The notes under the pieces were generated by a model, which ran no database searches, was not told where the DNA came from, and was given only the letters and a program-made list of their open reading frames with translations. This document shows positions 8,087-16,314 of a DNA stretch of 38,417 nucleotides, in pieces. Every line of letters starts with the position of its first letter. Position 1 is the stretch's first letter. The translations under genes and the position numbers were made by a program. The stretch lies in contig JAEWHN010000407.1 of assembly GCA_023387775.1 (NCBI GenBank), positions 1-38,417 of the forward strand. Direction: 5' to 3'. The DNA is from Pseudomonadota bacterium. GTDB taxonomy: Bacteria; Pseudomonadota; Alphaproteobacteria; Rhizobiales; Rhizobiaceae.

Positions 8087-8168
8087 GGATTTGAAGGACG
8101 CGAAAATTTTAGGGTGCGGGGCTGGCGGGGCGCCGTGGCTGTCGTGCCAGTCGGCGCCCGTTGCCGGG

Positions 8169-9884
8169 TCAGGCGGCTGTCGCCTTTGCAGCCGCGGTCT
8201 TGCCCACGACATAGCCGAACGTCAGGGCAGGCCCCAGCGTAATGCCGGCACCGGGATACGAGCCCGCCATGATCGAGTTCATGTCGTTGCCGCAGGCGAA
8301 CAGCCCATCGATCACGTTTCCGTCGCGATCACGGACCTGACCCGATCCATTCACCGAGAGCCCCATGGTGGTGCCGATGTCGCCGGGGTAGATCTCGATT
8401 GCGTAGAGCGTACCCTCGAGCGGCTTCAGGCACTGGTTCGGCTTGTGGTCCGGGTCGCCGAGCGCCGTCTGATAGGGAGTCGAGCCCTTGCCGAAGTCTG
8501 GGTCGGTGCCTTGTGCCGCGAACTGGTTGAAGCGATTGATCGTCGCCGCCAGCGTTCCCCCGTCGATTCCGCATGTTGCGCCCAGATCCGCCGCGTTCGA
8601 GCCGCGCTTGAGATAACCCGATTTCAGATACGGACCGATCCGCCCCGGGAAGCACGGGACGGCCCCCAGCCCGTAACGGCGCAAGGCGGAGTGATCGCAG
8701 ATCAGGAATGCCGATTTCCGGCCCTCATCCAGCAGCTTCGCGACAAGGCCCTGCACGAAGTCGTGATAGCTTGCCGCCTCGTTGGTGAAGCGGCGGCCAT
8801 CGTGGCCAACCGCGATGATGCCTGGCTTTGCCCGGTCCATGAACAGGTGCGGGAAGGGCCGGTGAGAACCATCGGGCTGCGGGATCAATGAGATCGGCGC
8901 CCAGGAGGCGGCGTCCGAGTTGGTGTCGACGAAGGCAGCCCCGATCGCCTCGGCCGCGGATATCGCGCCACCAGTGCTTGCTGAAGGCGACATGCTGTAG
9001 TGGGGAAGACCACGGCGGACATGGTCGAACGTTTCGGCCCGGCGCTTGGTGTCATGCGGAAAGCCACCACCGGCGAGAACCACCCCATTGGTGACCGTGA
9101 CCGTCCTCTCACCCTGCTTCGTGCCCACGACAGCGGCCGTCACACGACCTGATGCGTCCCGCTCCAGCGAGATGAGATCGTGTTCGGTCAGAAGCGGGAT
9201 CTTCAGCGCGAACACCGTCTCGGCCAGACGGGCCGCGACGGCCGCGCCGAGGCTTAGCCGCGTATTGCGGCCGACCGTGACCTTATCCTTGAAGTAGCGC
9301 AGAACCTGCTTGGTAGCATGCACGAACGAGGGCCACTGCCGCGTCATTCGCACAAAATGATAAAGGTCCATCCGGCCCAGTTGCATGCCGCCGAGAATGG
9401 TGAATTCCCTTATTGGCGGGCGCAAGCGGGCGAGGTCCTTCCCCAGCGCCTTGCCGTCATATTCCAGCGCATCCAACACGCGCCCCCCGAGCGCGGCGCC
9501 TTCCTCGTCAGGATGGTAATCAGGCGCGTAGGGGCGATGGGTCATCTTCAACGCGGTCTTCTCGTTGAAAAAGCCGATGGCCTTGGGACCGTTCTCAAGA
9601 AAGGCGTCAACCAGTTCGGCGTTGAAGCGGTTGCCGGTTTCGAGTTCGATATAGCGGCGGGCGGCCTTGGGATCGTCTTCCATGCCGGCCGCGCGCATGA
9701 TCGGATTGTCCGGTACCCAGATCGCGCCGCCCGACACCGCGGTCGAGCCGCCAAAATATTCGGCCTTTTCGATGACGACCGGTCTCAGGCCGGAGTGGGC
9801 TGCGCTGATCGCAGCCGCGAGCCCCGCCGCTCCGGACCCAACGACCAGCAGGTCGCAGCTTGCGGGAAGCGCTTCAGTCGACAT
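8169..9884 (-). CDS. FAD-dependent dehydrogenase of the 3-ketosteroid delta-1-dehydrogenase type
   Basis: 571 residues from ATG 9884. An N-terminal Rossmann motif GSGAAGLAAA is followed by EKAEYFGGSTAVSGGAIWVP. The C-terminal FAD segment includes LFACGNDMNSIMAGSYPGAGITLGP. The segment YAIEIYPGDIGTTMGL matches the KstD pattern in which a Tyr and a Gly near PGD-GT bind and activate the ring ketone. By family knowledge such enzymes introduce a C=C next to a cyclic ketone. Soluble fumarate reductases share the fold, but their His/Arg site is not seen. It overlaps the upstream SDR by 11 bases, so the two are coupled. The substrate is inferred to be a cyclic ketone. Confidence 0.85.
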   Translation of the reverse strand: MSTEALPASCDLLVVGSGAAGLAAAISAAHSGLRPVVIEKAEYFGGSTAVSGGAIWVPDNPIMRAAGMEDDPKAARRYIELETGNRFNAELVDAFLENGPKAIGFFNEKTALKMTHRPYAPDYHPDEEGAALGGRVLDALEYDGKALGKDLARLRPPIREFTILGGMQLGRMDLYHFVRMTRQWPSFVHATKQVLRYFKDKVTVGRNTRLSLGAAVAARLAETVFALKIPLLTEHDLISLERDASGRVTAAVVGTKQGERTVTVTNGVVLAGGGFPHDTKRRAETFDHVRRGLPHYSMSPSASTGGAISAAEAIGAAFVDTNSDAASWAPISLIPQPDGSHRPFPHLFMDRAKPGIIAVGHDGRRFTNEAASYHDFVQGLVAKLLDEGRKSAFLICDHSALRRYGLGAVPCFPGRIGPYLKSGYLKRGSNAADLGATCGIDGGTLAATINRFNQFAAQGTDPDFGKGSTPYQTALGDPDHKPNQCLKPLEGTLYAIEIYPGDIGTTMGLSVNGSGQVRDRDGNVIDGLFACGNDMNSIMAGSYPGAGITLGPALTFGYVVGKTAAAKATAA

Positions 9885-10662
9885 GGAGCGGCTCCGGTCT
9901 GGGGAAGCGGCCAATCGTCCAGCCGCCGTCGACGGCCAGGACCTGCCCTGTGATGAAGGAGGACTCGTCGGAGGCGAGGAAGCGCACCGCGCGTGCCACG
10001 TCTTCCGGCTTGCCGACGCGCGGCAGCGGGCACTGCTCGATCATGATCTGGCGGCGCCAGGTTTCCGTCTGGATGCGTTCGGCGGTGAGCGGCGTTTCGA
10101 TCAAGCCGGGGGCCACGGCGTTGACGCGGATGCCTGAGGGACCGAAATCGGTGGCCATCTGGCGTGTCATGCCGATGACGGCCGCCTTCGACATCGAATA
10201 GCCCGCGCTGTTATACGCGCCGATCATGCCGAAGACAGAGGCCGTGTTCACGATGGCACCGCCGCCAGATTTGATCATGCGGGCCACGCCCCAGCGCGAC
10301 AGGCGGAAGACACCGAGGATGTTGATGTCGAAATAGCGCTGCAAATCCTCGTCCGAGGTGCCGATGGCATGGGCGCCGCGCGCAACACCGGCGTTGTTGA
10401 TCAGGATGTCGAGCGAAAGCCCGGCGCCTTCGAGGGCGGCGCCCACCATGTCCGGCAGGCCCGCATCGGTGACATCACCCTGAACCGGGATCACGCGCTC
10501 CGATTTGGCGGCAAGAGCCTCGATGCCGGCCGCTTCGCGATCGACGGCCACGACGGTGGCACCTGCGGAAAGGAAGGCATAGGCTATCGTCTCGCCAATA
10601 CCCTGTCCCGCACCGGTGATGACGGCGGTCTTGCCCTGAAGGCTTGCGACGGGAAGATCCAT
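9874..10662 (-). CDS. Short-chain dehydrogenase/reductase (first copy)
   Basis: 262 residues, classical SDR. The cofactor motif TGAGQGIG is near residue 16, followed by NNAG, a catalytic Ser in NTASVFG and YSMSK, and the C-terminal DGGWTIGR. An Asp after the second strand (VAVDRE) favours NAD(H). It oxidises an alcohol or reduces a ketone; the substrate is unknown. It begins 10 bases after the next SDR and runs into the flavoprotein, which suggests that alcohol oxidation and ring desaturation act in sequence. Confidence 0.92.
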   Translation of the reverse strand: MDLPVASLQGKTAVITGAGQGIGETIAYAFLSAGATVVAVDREAAGIEALAAKSERVIPVQGDVTDAGLPDMVGAALEGAGLSLDILINNAGVARGAHAIGTSDEDLQRYFDINILGVFRLSRWGVARMIKSGGGAIVNTASVFGMIGAYNSAGYSMSKAAVIGMTRQMATDFGPSGIRVNAVAPGLIETPLTAERIQTETWRRQIMIEQCPLPRVGKPEDVARAVRFLASDESSFITGQVLAVDGGWTIGRFPRPEPLHVD

Positions 10663-10672
10663 CTCCTCCTCC

Positions 10673-11410
10673 TCAGAACGCTGCCGTGCCGCCGACCGAA
10701 CGGCCGCCGTCGACGATCAGGACCTGACCGGTGACAAAGCTCGCACGCTCGTCGGCGAAGAACGAAACGGCATGGGCGATGTCTTCGGGAATGCCGAGCT
10801 TGCCCGTGGGCTGTGCGGCGCGCATTTCATCGAGGCCGTCCTTGCGCTCCAGCAGCATGTCGGTCTGGATGATGCCGGGGGCGACCGCGTTCACGGTGAT
10901 CTGCTTCATGCCCAGTTCCAGCGCCAGCGCCTTGGTGAAGCCGGCGACTGCCGCTTTCGAGGCAACGTAATGGGCGTAGTGACGTGCGCCGAAGGCCGCG
11001 CGCGAGCACAGGTTCACGATCCGTCCGCCTTCGGGCATCTTGCGCGATGCCTGCTGGGAGAGGGTGAACATCGCGACGAGATTGATCTCGTACATCTTGC
11101 GAAAATCGTCTGCCGTCAGCTTGTCGAATTCGATGACGGTGAAGATGCCGGCATTGTTGACCAGGACCTGCAGCGTTTCGATGCCGTCGATCAGCGCCTG
11201 CGTCGCCGCCGGGTCGGTGATGTCGAGCACGGCCGCGCGGGCCTCGTAGCCCTTTTCCTGAAGCTGACGGACGGTTTCCTCTGCAGGCGCCTGCGCGCGA
11301 TCAGCCACCACGATGGCAAAGCCGTCAGCGGCCAGGCGGTGGGCGATGGCACGGCCGATCCCGGAACCGGCACCGGTGACGATTGCGGTTTGCGTTTTTT
11401 GCACTGACAT
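10673..11410 (-). CDS. Short-chain dehydrogenase/reductase (second copy)
   Basis: 245 residues from ATG 11410, with GAAGG just upstream. TGAGSGIG, NNAG, catalytic Ser in NLCSRAAFG and YVASK are present, and VVADRAQ again carries an Asp suited to NAD. The in-frame extension upstream to 11668 is not protein-like. Sequence divergence from the neighbouring SDR argues for a different step or stereochemistry rather than a recent duplication. Confidence 0.92.
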   Translation of the reverse strand: MSVQKTQTAIVTGAGSGIGRAIAHRLAADGFAIVVADRAQAPAEETVRQLQEKGYEARAAVLDITDPAATQALIDGIETLQVLVNNAGIFTVIEFDKLTADDFRKMYEINLVAMFTLSQQASRKMPEGGRIVNLCSRAAFGARHYAHYVASKAAVAGFTKALALELGMKQITVNAVAPGIIQTDMLLERKDGLDEMRAAQPTGKLGIPEDIAHAVSFFADERASFVTGQVLIVDGGRSVGGTAAF

Positions 11411-11519
11411 GGGCGTAACCTTCGAGAGGCCATCCTGGATGGCCGGGCAGAGAGAAAACTTGGAAGGGGGGTGGAGCAGGCGCGGACTTTCCGCGCTCTG
11501 CGGTCCGGAGCACCTTGAA

Positions 11520-11549
11520 TGACCGGCGCAGGAAAACCCGCGCCGGTCA
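11520..11549. terminator. Hairpin after dctP
   Basis: Perfect 10-bp arms TGACCGGCGC and GCGCCGGTCA around a 10-base loop, starting 7 bases beyond the dctP stop. There is no T-run on either strand, so it is more likely an mRNA-stabilising or partial-termination element than a strong terminator. Confidence 0.5.
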
Positions 11550-11556
11550 GAGGGGA

Positions 11557-12678
11557 TCAGTTCAGGCCGTAGGTGTTCTCGTCCAGCTTGGCGAAGATGT
11601 TTTCGTGAACCACCTTGGCGATGGCGGCCGCGTCGCTGCGGTCGACACCTTCGAGAAGCTGGGTCCACTTTGCCTGCAGAGCGAGGAACTCGTTAACGAT
11701 ATCGGTCGGGTCTTCCACACCGCGCTCCTTCATGGTGCGGGCGGGAGCGTTCTCGACCAGATTGCTCCTGAACTTGGCCAGGGCCTCCACCAGTTCCGGG
11801 TGGGGTTCGTTGATCGCGATCTTGCGCTCGGCCGAACCGTTCAGGGCTGCGGCCACGCCCTGAGCGTAGGCCACCTGCGAGCGGGCGAGGCCAAGGGCGG
11901 TTGCGTCAAGGATCTTGCGGCGGTTATCCGGGCCGATCTCTTTCCAGAAATCCTTGTTGTAAACATAGGTCGCGCCGAGCGAGGTGCCCTGCTCAAGCGT
12001 GGTGATCGACTTCACGACTTCCCAGAATTTGTAGCCCTTGTCGAGGTTGGTGGGGTCGGAGAGCGTGCAGTCGAGCGATCCGCGCTCGAGACCCGAGTAG
12101 ACGTCGGTCATCGGCACGGCGACCGGAACGGCGCCGAGCGAGGCGGCCCATTCATTCTGTGCCGTGCCCGCGGTGCGTACCTTCAGACCCTTGATGGAGT
12201 TCAGGTCGCCCAGCGGCTTCATGCACAGGAACACATAGGCAGGCGTCGAATAGCCGCCGAGGAATACGGTCCCGTGGTTTGCGTACTCCTTCACCATTTT
12301 CGGGTTGGTCAGGCCGATTTCGGTCAGTGCGAAGGCGGTGGCATAATCGTCCTTGGCGACGAAGGCGAGATCGTTGATCAGGCCCGACAGCGGCAAGTCC
12401 GAAGGCGTGTAGGAGGCGGCAACGATGCCCATCTGGGCGACGCCGTCACCGATTGCGCCCAAGGTGGTCGGGGCAGGAACCAGCGACCCGGAGGAATAGA
12501 CCTCGAAGTCGATTTCGCCGTTGGTGGCGGCTTTGACGTCGGCGACGAACGGCACGAAGGCCACTTCGTTCAGGATGTGGGTAGGGGCCATCCAGTTGGT
12601 CGCCTGGTAGTTCTCGGCATAGGCCAGGCCCGACATCATCGCCAGTGAGGCAACAGTCGTGGTCAGAAGTTTTTTCAT
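11557..12678 (-). CDS. dctP: TRAP transporter substrate-binding protein, DctP family
   Basis: 373 residues with a signal peptide (MKKLLTTTVASLAMMSGLAYA). The DctP core shows SSGSLVPAPTTLGAIGDG, the arginine motif GLKVRTAGTAQNEW, which by family knowledge salt-bridges a substrate carboxylate, and VPMTDVYSGLERGSLDC. It acts in the periplasm and delivers an organic acid to the DctQM permease encoded just upstream. The exact ligand is not readable. Placement among SDR and KstD-like genes suggests an acid carrying an alicyclic or related ring. Confidence 0.93.
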   Translation of the reverse strand: MKKLLTTTVASLAMMSGLAYAENYQATNWMAPTHILNEVAFVPFVADVKAATNGEIDFEVYSSGSLVPAPTTLGAIGDGVAQMGIVAASYTPSDLPLSGLINDLAFVAKDDYATAFALTEIGLTNPKMVKEYANHGTVFLGGYSTPAYVFLCMKPLGDLNSIKGLKVRTAGTAQNEWAASLGAVPVAVPMTDVYSGLERGSLDCTLSDPTNLDKGYKFWEVVKSITTLEQGTSLGATYVYNKDFWKEIGPDNRRKILDATALGLARSQVAYAQGVAAALNGSAERKIAINEPHPELVEALAKFRSNLVENAPARTMKERGVEDPTDIVNEFLALQAKWTQLLEGVDRSDAAAIAKVVHENIFAKLDENTYGLN

Positions 12679-12708
12679 AGTCTCACTCCTCAGAAAAGTT
12701 TGATTGGG

Positions 12709-12735
12709 GCCGGGCGCGCACCTTCCGCACCCGGC
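12709..12735. promoter_or_regulatory. Intercistronic hairpin between dctM and dctP
   Basis: Arms GCCGGG and CCCGGC with partial inner pairing lie in the 76-base gap before dctP. A hairpin here could protect the 5' end of a processed dctP message and so raise the level of the binding protein over the permease. Confidence 0.4.
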
Positions 12736-12754
12736 GTATTTCTTGGCGATTGGG

Positions 12755-14059
12755 TTAGTTGGCCATGAATTCCGGCAGCCACAGGCTGAGGGCAGGGAAG
12801 GCGATCAGCATCGCCAGCGTCACCATGTCGATGGCGATGAACCAGCCTACGCCCTTGAAGATCTCGCCGAGCGTCACGCGGTTGCCCATGGCGGATTTGA
12901 TGACGAACACATTCATTCCCATGGGCGGCGTCACGAGGCCGATCTCCAGCAGCTTGATCGTCAGCACGCCGAACCAGATCAGGTTCACGTCGTGTGCGAT
13001 CAGAAGCGGCGCAAGCACCGGCAGGCACAGCAGCATGATCGAGATCGATTCAAGGAAGGCGCCAAGGACCAGGAACAGGATGCAGATCAGCATCAGCACG
13101 GCGAAGGTGGAATAGCCGTCAAAATAGCCGACGATGAAATCGGGCAGCGTCGAAAGCGCCACGAAGCGGGCAAACAGTGCCGCACCCAGCATCACCACGA
13201 AGACTTCCGAGGTGCCGCTTGCGGTGTCGACCAGCGCGCGCTTCATGATTCCAAAGTTCAGGCGGCCGCGCACAAGGGCCAGAACGAGGGCCAGGAAGGC
13301 GCCCACTGCACCGGCTTCGGTGGCGGTGAACAGACCGGTGAAAATACCGCCCAGCACGCCCAATATCAGCATGGGCAGGGGCCATGCGTCCGAAATCAGC
13401 GCCCGCTTTTCTGCCGCCGTGACTTTCACCTGCACTTTTGGCGCAAGCGACGGGTTCAGCATGCAGCGCACGGTAATCAGGCCCAGGAACATGATCGCGG
13501 TCAGAATGCCCGGGATGATGCCTGCAATGAACAGCGTCGAGATCGAGGTGTCGAGCAGCATCCCGAAGACGATCATCAGAACGCTGGGCGGGATCAAGGC
13601 ACCGAGGGTGCCGGCCGCTGCAACCGAACCCGTCGCCAGGCCCTTGTTGTAATTGGAATCCAGCATCTCCGGAACGGCGATGCGCGAGAACGCCGCAGCG
13701 GTTGCCACCGACGAGCCCGAGGCGGACGCGAAAAGCGCACTTGCTGCAACCGTCGACGAGGCAAGACCACCCGGCAGCCAGGCAAGAAGAATGCGGGCAG
13801 CACCAAACAGGCCGCGGGTCAGACCCGCTTCCACGGCGATGAAGCCCATCAAAAGGAACATCGGGATAGCCGACAGATTCCAGTCACCGATCAGGTGGAA
13901 GGGGACGGCCTTGGCAATGCCAACGGCGGGCTTCCAGCCCATCATCGCCCAGATGCCTACGAAGGCGGTGCCGCCCATTGCAGCCCCGATAGGCACGCGC
14001 ACGCCGATCAGCATCAGGACCAGCGCGATACCCATAAACCCTAATTCAATGCGTTCCAT
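12755..14059 (-). CDS. dctM: TRAP transporter large permease, DctM family
   Basis: 434 residues from ATG 14059; the in-frame extension to 14206 lies inside dctQ and is rejected. It is almost wholly hydrophobic, with the ~12 segments expected. Diagnostic stretches are LMLIGVRVPIGAAMGG, FLLMGFIAVEAGLTRGLF, SGSSVATAAAFSRIAVPEM and TLGALIPPSVLMIVFG. It is the sodium-coupled transport subunit, working with DctQ and the binding protein DctP. It starts 8 bases after dctQ. Confidence 0.95.
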   Translation of the reverse strand: MERIELGFMGIALVLMLIGVRVPIGAAMGGTAFVGIWAMMGWKPAVGIAKAVPFHLIGDWNLSAIPMFLLMGFIAVEAGLTRGLFGAARILLAWLPGGLASSTVAASALFASASGSSVATAAAFSRIAVPEMLDSNYNKGLATGSVAAAGTLGALIPPSVLMIVFGMLLDTSISTLFIAGIIPGILTAIMFLGLITVRCMLNPSLAPKVQVKVTAAEKRALISDAWPLPMLILGVLGGIFTGLFTATEAGAVGAFLALVLALVRGRLNFGIMKRALVDTASGTSEVFVVMLGAALFARFVALSTLPDFIVGYFDGYSTFAVLMLICILFLVLGAFLESISIMLLCLPVLAPLLIAHDVNLIWFGVLTIKLLEIGLVTPPMGMNVFVIKSAMGNRVTLGEIFKGVGWFIAIDMVTLAMLIAFPALSLWLPEFMAN

Positions 14060-14067
14060 CGCTGGCC

Positions 14068-14577
14068 TCAGTGACTCGGATTGTGTGACGGGTGTTCGAC
14101 GAGGCGAACACGGTCGCCCGCGAAAATCTTGATGAGGAGCACGAGGCAGGCAATCGCAAGCCCAAGCGGCAGCATGTATTTCGCCGGCCACACCGTCACG
14201 CGCCACAGGCCGTCAACGCTTTCGTTGATTTTGTAGGCGCGCATCGCCACGTCCCACGAGAACCAGCCAAGGCCCACGTAGAATATCAAGGTGCCGACTT
14301 GGCCGATCTTGCGCATCACGCACTGCGCGGCGGGGCCCACATTGTCATAGATGAGGTCCACCGAGATCGCCGAACCCTTGGCCTCGACATAGGCCAGGAC
14401 CAGGAAAACGCAGGCGATCATGTAGTAGTTCGCCACGACCTCTGCAGTGCTGGGAACCGGATAGTGGAAAACGTATTTGCAAAATACGTCGGCCACTACG
14501 TGGAACATCATCAAGGCGACCGCAATCCCGGCCAGCAGGGCAAGTGCGTTTGTGAGAAACTTCAGCGTTTTTATCAT
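14068..14577 (-). CDS. dctQ: TRAP transporter small permease, DctQ family
   Basis: 169 residues with four transmembrane stretches (about 8-30, 48-65, 90-108, 133-152). The DctQ-typical FHVVADVFCKYVF is present after the first helix. It forms the small membrane subunit of the importer. The gene order dctQ-dctM-dctP within the operon is a common TRAP arrangement. Confidence 0.9.
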   Translation of the reverse strand: MIKTLKFLTNALALLAGIAVALMMFHVVADVFCKYVFHYPVPSTAEVVANYYMIACVFLVLAYVEAKGSAISVDLIYDNVGPAAQCVMRKIGQVGTLIFYVGLGWFSWDVAMRAYKINESVDGLWRVTVWPAKYMLPLGLAIACLVLLIKIFAGDRVRLVEHPSHNPSH

Positions 14578-14600
14578 AAGGCCTCCCTAGCCCTCCTGAC

Positions 14601-14623
14601 AGTGTCGGCCCCCGGTCGACACT
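14601..14623. promoter_or_regulatory. Intercistronic hairpin between the first SDR gene and dctQ
   Basis: Perfect 7-bp arms AGTGTCG and CGACACT around a 9-base loop lie in the 52-base gap after the SDR stop. Its role is unknown. Confidence 0.35.
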
Positions 14624-14629
14624 CGGGCG

Positions 14630-15388
14630 CTACTGCATCCGGTAGCCGCCGTTCACGTCGATGACGGCGCCGGTGATGTAGCTGGCGTCCTTGCCCATCA
14701 GGAAGGCGACTGCACCTGCGACATCGTCCGGTGTACCGATGCGTTGCAGCGGAATGTTGCCGGTCACGGTGGAATAGTTCTTGGGATCCAGCGATTGGTG
14801 CAGCATCGGGGCATCAATAAGGCCCGGGGCCACGGCGTTTACAGTGACGCCGAGATGGGCGGATTCCCGCGCGCCGGCCTTGATCAGGCCCAGCACTGCG
14901 CTCTTGGAGGCGATGTAGGCGGAGCTGGAGCGATAGCCGCCGAGCTGGGCGGCAACCGACGCAAAACCAACGAACCGGCCGCCGGAAATCTGGCGCTTGT
15001 TGGCTCCACGCAGATATTCGCGCAGCAGAAGGAACGTCCCAGTGCTGTTCACGCGCTGGGTGAGGTCCCAGTCCTTGAGCGCGATGTCGGTAAGGGCCGG
15101 CCGGTCGCCGTTAGGTGCAAACAGCAGGATGCCTGCGGCGGCAACAACGGCATCGATCGGAGCTCCCATTGCGTCTGCTTCCGCAAACGCCGCAGCAACC
15201 CCGGCTTCGTCGGCCACATCGAGCGCAATCGCGCGATGGCCTTCGCCCTTGACATCCACCAGCGCCGACTCGGCTGCTTCGAGCTTCAGATCGGCTGCCA
15301 GGACGCGATAGCCGTCTTCCGCCAGGCGCTGGACAATAGCACGCCCAATGCCGCCGGCTGCGCCGGTGACAAGACAAACACCCTGCAT
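14630..15388 (-). CDS. Short-chain dehydrogenase/reductase, first gene of the operon
   Basis: 252 residues from ATG 15388, preceded by AGGAGAG at good distance. TGAAGGIG marks the cofactor site and LAADLK the acidic residue favouring NAD. The usual NNAG is replaced by AAAG (VVAAAGILLF), and the active site has Ser in FASVAAQLG and YIASK. It is promoter-proximal in the nine-gene operon, facing the GntR gene across 131 bases. Being first suggests an early oxidation step, but the substrate is not known. Confidence 0.92.
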   Translation of the reverse strand: MQGVCLVTGAAGGIGRAIVQRLAEDGYRVLAADLKLEAAESALVDVKGEGHRAIALDVADEAGVAAAFAEADAMGAPIDAVVAAAGILLFAPNGDRPALTDIALKDWDLTQRVNSTGTFLLLREYLRGANKRQISGGRFVGFASVAAQLGGYRSSSAYIASKSAVLGLIKAGARESAHLGVTVNAVAPGLIDAPMLHQSLDPKNYSTVTGNIPLQRIGTPDDVAGAVAFLMGKDASYITGAVIDVNGGYRMQ

Positions 15389-15406
15389 GGTGTGAACTCT
15401 CCTCAA

Positions 15407-15426
15407 TTCATTGCAGAGACAATGAA
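15407..15426. promoter_or_regulatory. Inverted repeat in the SDR leader, candidate operator
   Basis: Perfect 7-bp arms TTCATTG and CAATGAA with 6 bases between, just upstream of the SDR ribosome site. It is a candidate GntR site, or a weak hairpin at the 5' end of the message. Confidence 0.4.
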
Positions 15427-15484
15427 CACATTATCGCGGTTTCGTAAATGGTGATTGTGGCGAATTTTTAAATCTAGCCAGGAT

Positions 15485-15503
15485 TGGATAAATTTCGTAT
15501 CCA
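15485..15503. promoter_or_regulatory. Inverted repeat upstream of the GntR start, candidate operator
   Basis: TGGATA-N7-TATCCA, in the divergent control region 16 bases before the chosen GntR start. It would suit autoregulation by the GntR/FCD protein. Confidence 0.45.
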
Positions 15504-15519
15504 GTTTGAAGGCGAGCGC

Positions 15520-16314
15520 ATGCCGCTGCGACAACCGGACGGAAACCCGCGACCGCTCATGATTGAAGAAAACAACGCCCACACAAGCTCCGAACAGGTT
15601 CTCGTTCGTCTTCGTGAGGTGATTCTTCGCGGCGAACTACTTCCTGGGGAAAAACTCCATCAGGACCGACTGGCCGAGACGCTTGGCGTCTCCCGAACGC
15701 CGTTGCGCACGGCATTGACGGCCCTGACTCAGTCGGGTCTCGTCATCTATGAGGCCAATCGCGGTTATCGGGTTCGGGAGTTTTCCTTCGACGAAATGCT
15801 TGCGGCATTCCGCGTGCGCGCCGAGCTGGAGGCACTGGCGTGCAAGCTGGCGGCGCCGCGGATATCGGAATCCGATCTCGCGTTCCTGAAGGAACTGGTC
15901 GCGCTTGGGGATTCGCTGATCGCCGGGGGCGTGTTGCGGCCGGAAGTGCTGCCGCAATACCGCCAGATGAACGTCGACTTCCACACCACGATCCTGAAGG
16001 CCTCGGGCAATGAATGGATCCAGATCTTCATCGAGCAGCTGCATAACGTGCCGCTTGCATCCGACCGGGTGATCATGTGGCAGGATTACGATGTGATCAT
16101 GAGATCCCACGATGACCATCGTCGAATCGCGACGGTTCTGGCCGACCGTGACGGAATGCGCGCGGCGGGCATCATGTACGAGCATATCGCCTACGCCGCC
16201 GACCACCTGACCAACCATCTTAAGCAACGTCCCCAGGACTTCATGCGCGTGCCTTCCAGCAACGCGCCTGAACCCAAGCGCCGGGACAAAACCCGAAGGA
16301 AAGTACAGTCGTGA
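15520..16314 (+). CDS. GntR-family regulator, FCD (FadR-C-like) type
   Basis: I start at ATG 15520 (264 residues), since GAAGG lies seven bases before it; a TTG at 15484 overlaps the putative operator. The winged HTH spans about 25-90 with LREVILRGELLPGEKLHQDRLAE cut by the typical SRTPLRTAL recognition helix and GLVIYEANRGYRV wing. The all-helical FCD domain follows with FRVRAELEALACKLA, a histidine in DFHTTILKASGN and HDDHRRI, positions where such domains bind metal and a carboxylate effector. It is divergent from the operon and probably represses it until the imported acid or an intermediate binds. Confidence 0.92.
   Translation: MPLRQPDGNPRPLMIEENNAHTSSEQVLVRLREVILRGELLPGEKLHQDRLAETLGVSRTPLRTALTALTQSGLVIYEANRGYRVREFSFDEMLAAFRVRAELEALACKLAAPRISESDLAFLKELVALGDSLIAGGVLRPEVLPQYRQMNVDFHTTILKASGNEWIQIFIEQLHNVPLASDRVIMWQDYDVIMRSHDDHRRIATVLADRDGMRAAGIMYEHIAYAADHLTNHLKQRPQDFMRVPSSNAPEPKRRDKTRRKVQS

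Noticed and set aside
12704..14044. 446-codon open frame on the plus strand
   Set aside because: Antisense to dctM; the product is an unnatural His/Gln/Arg-rich sequence.
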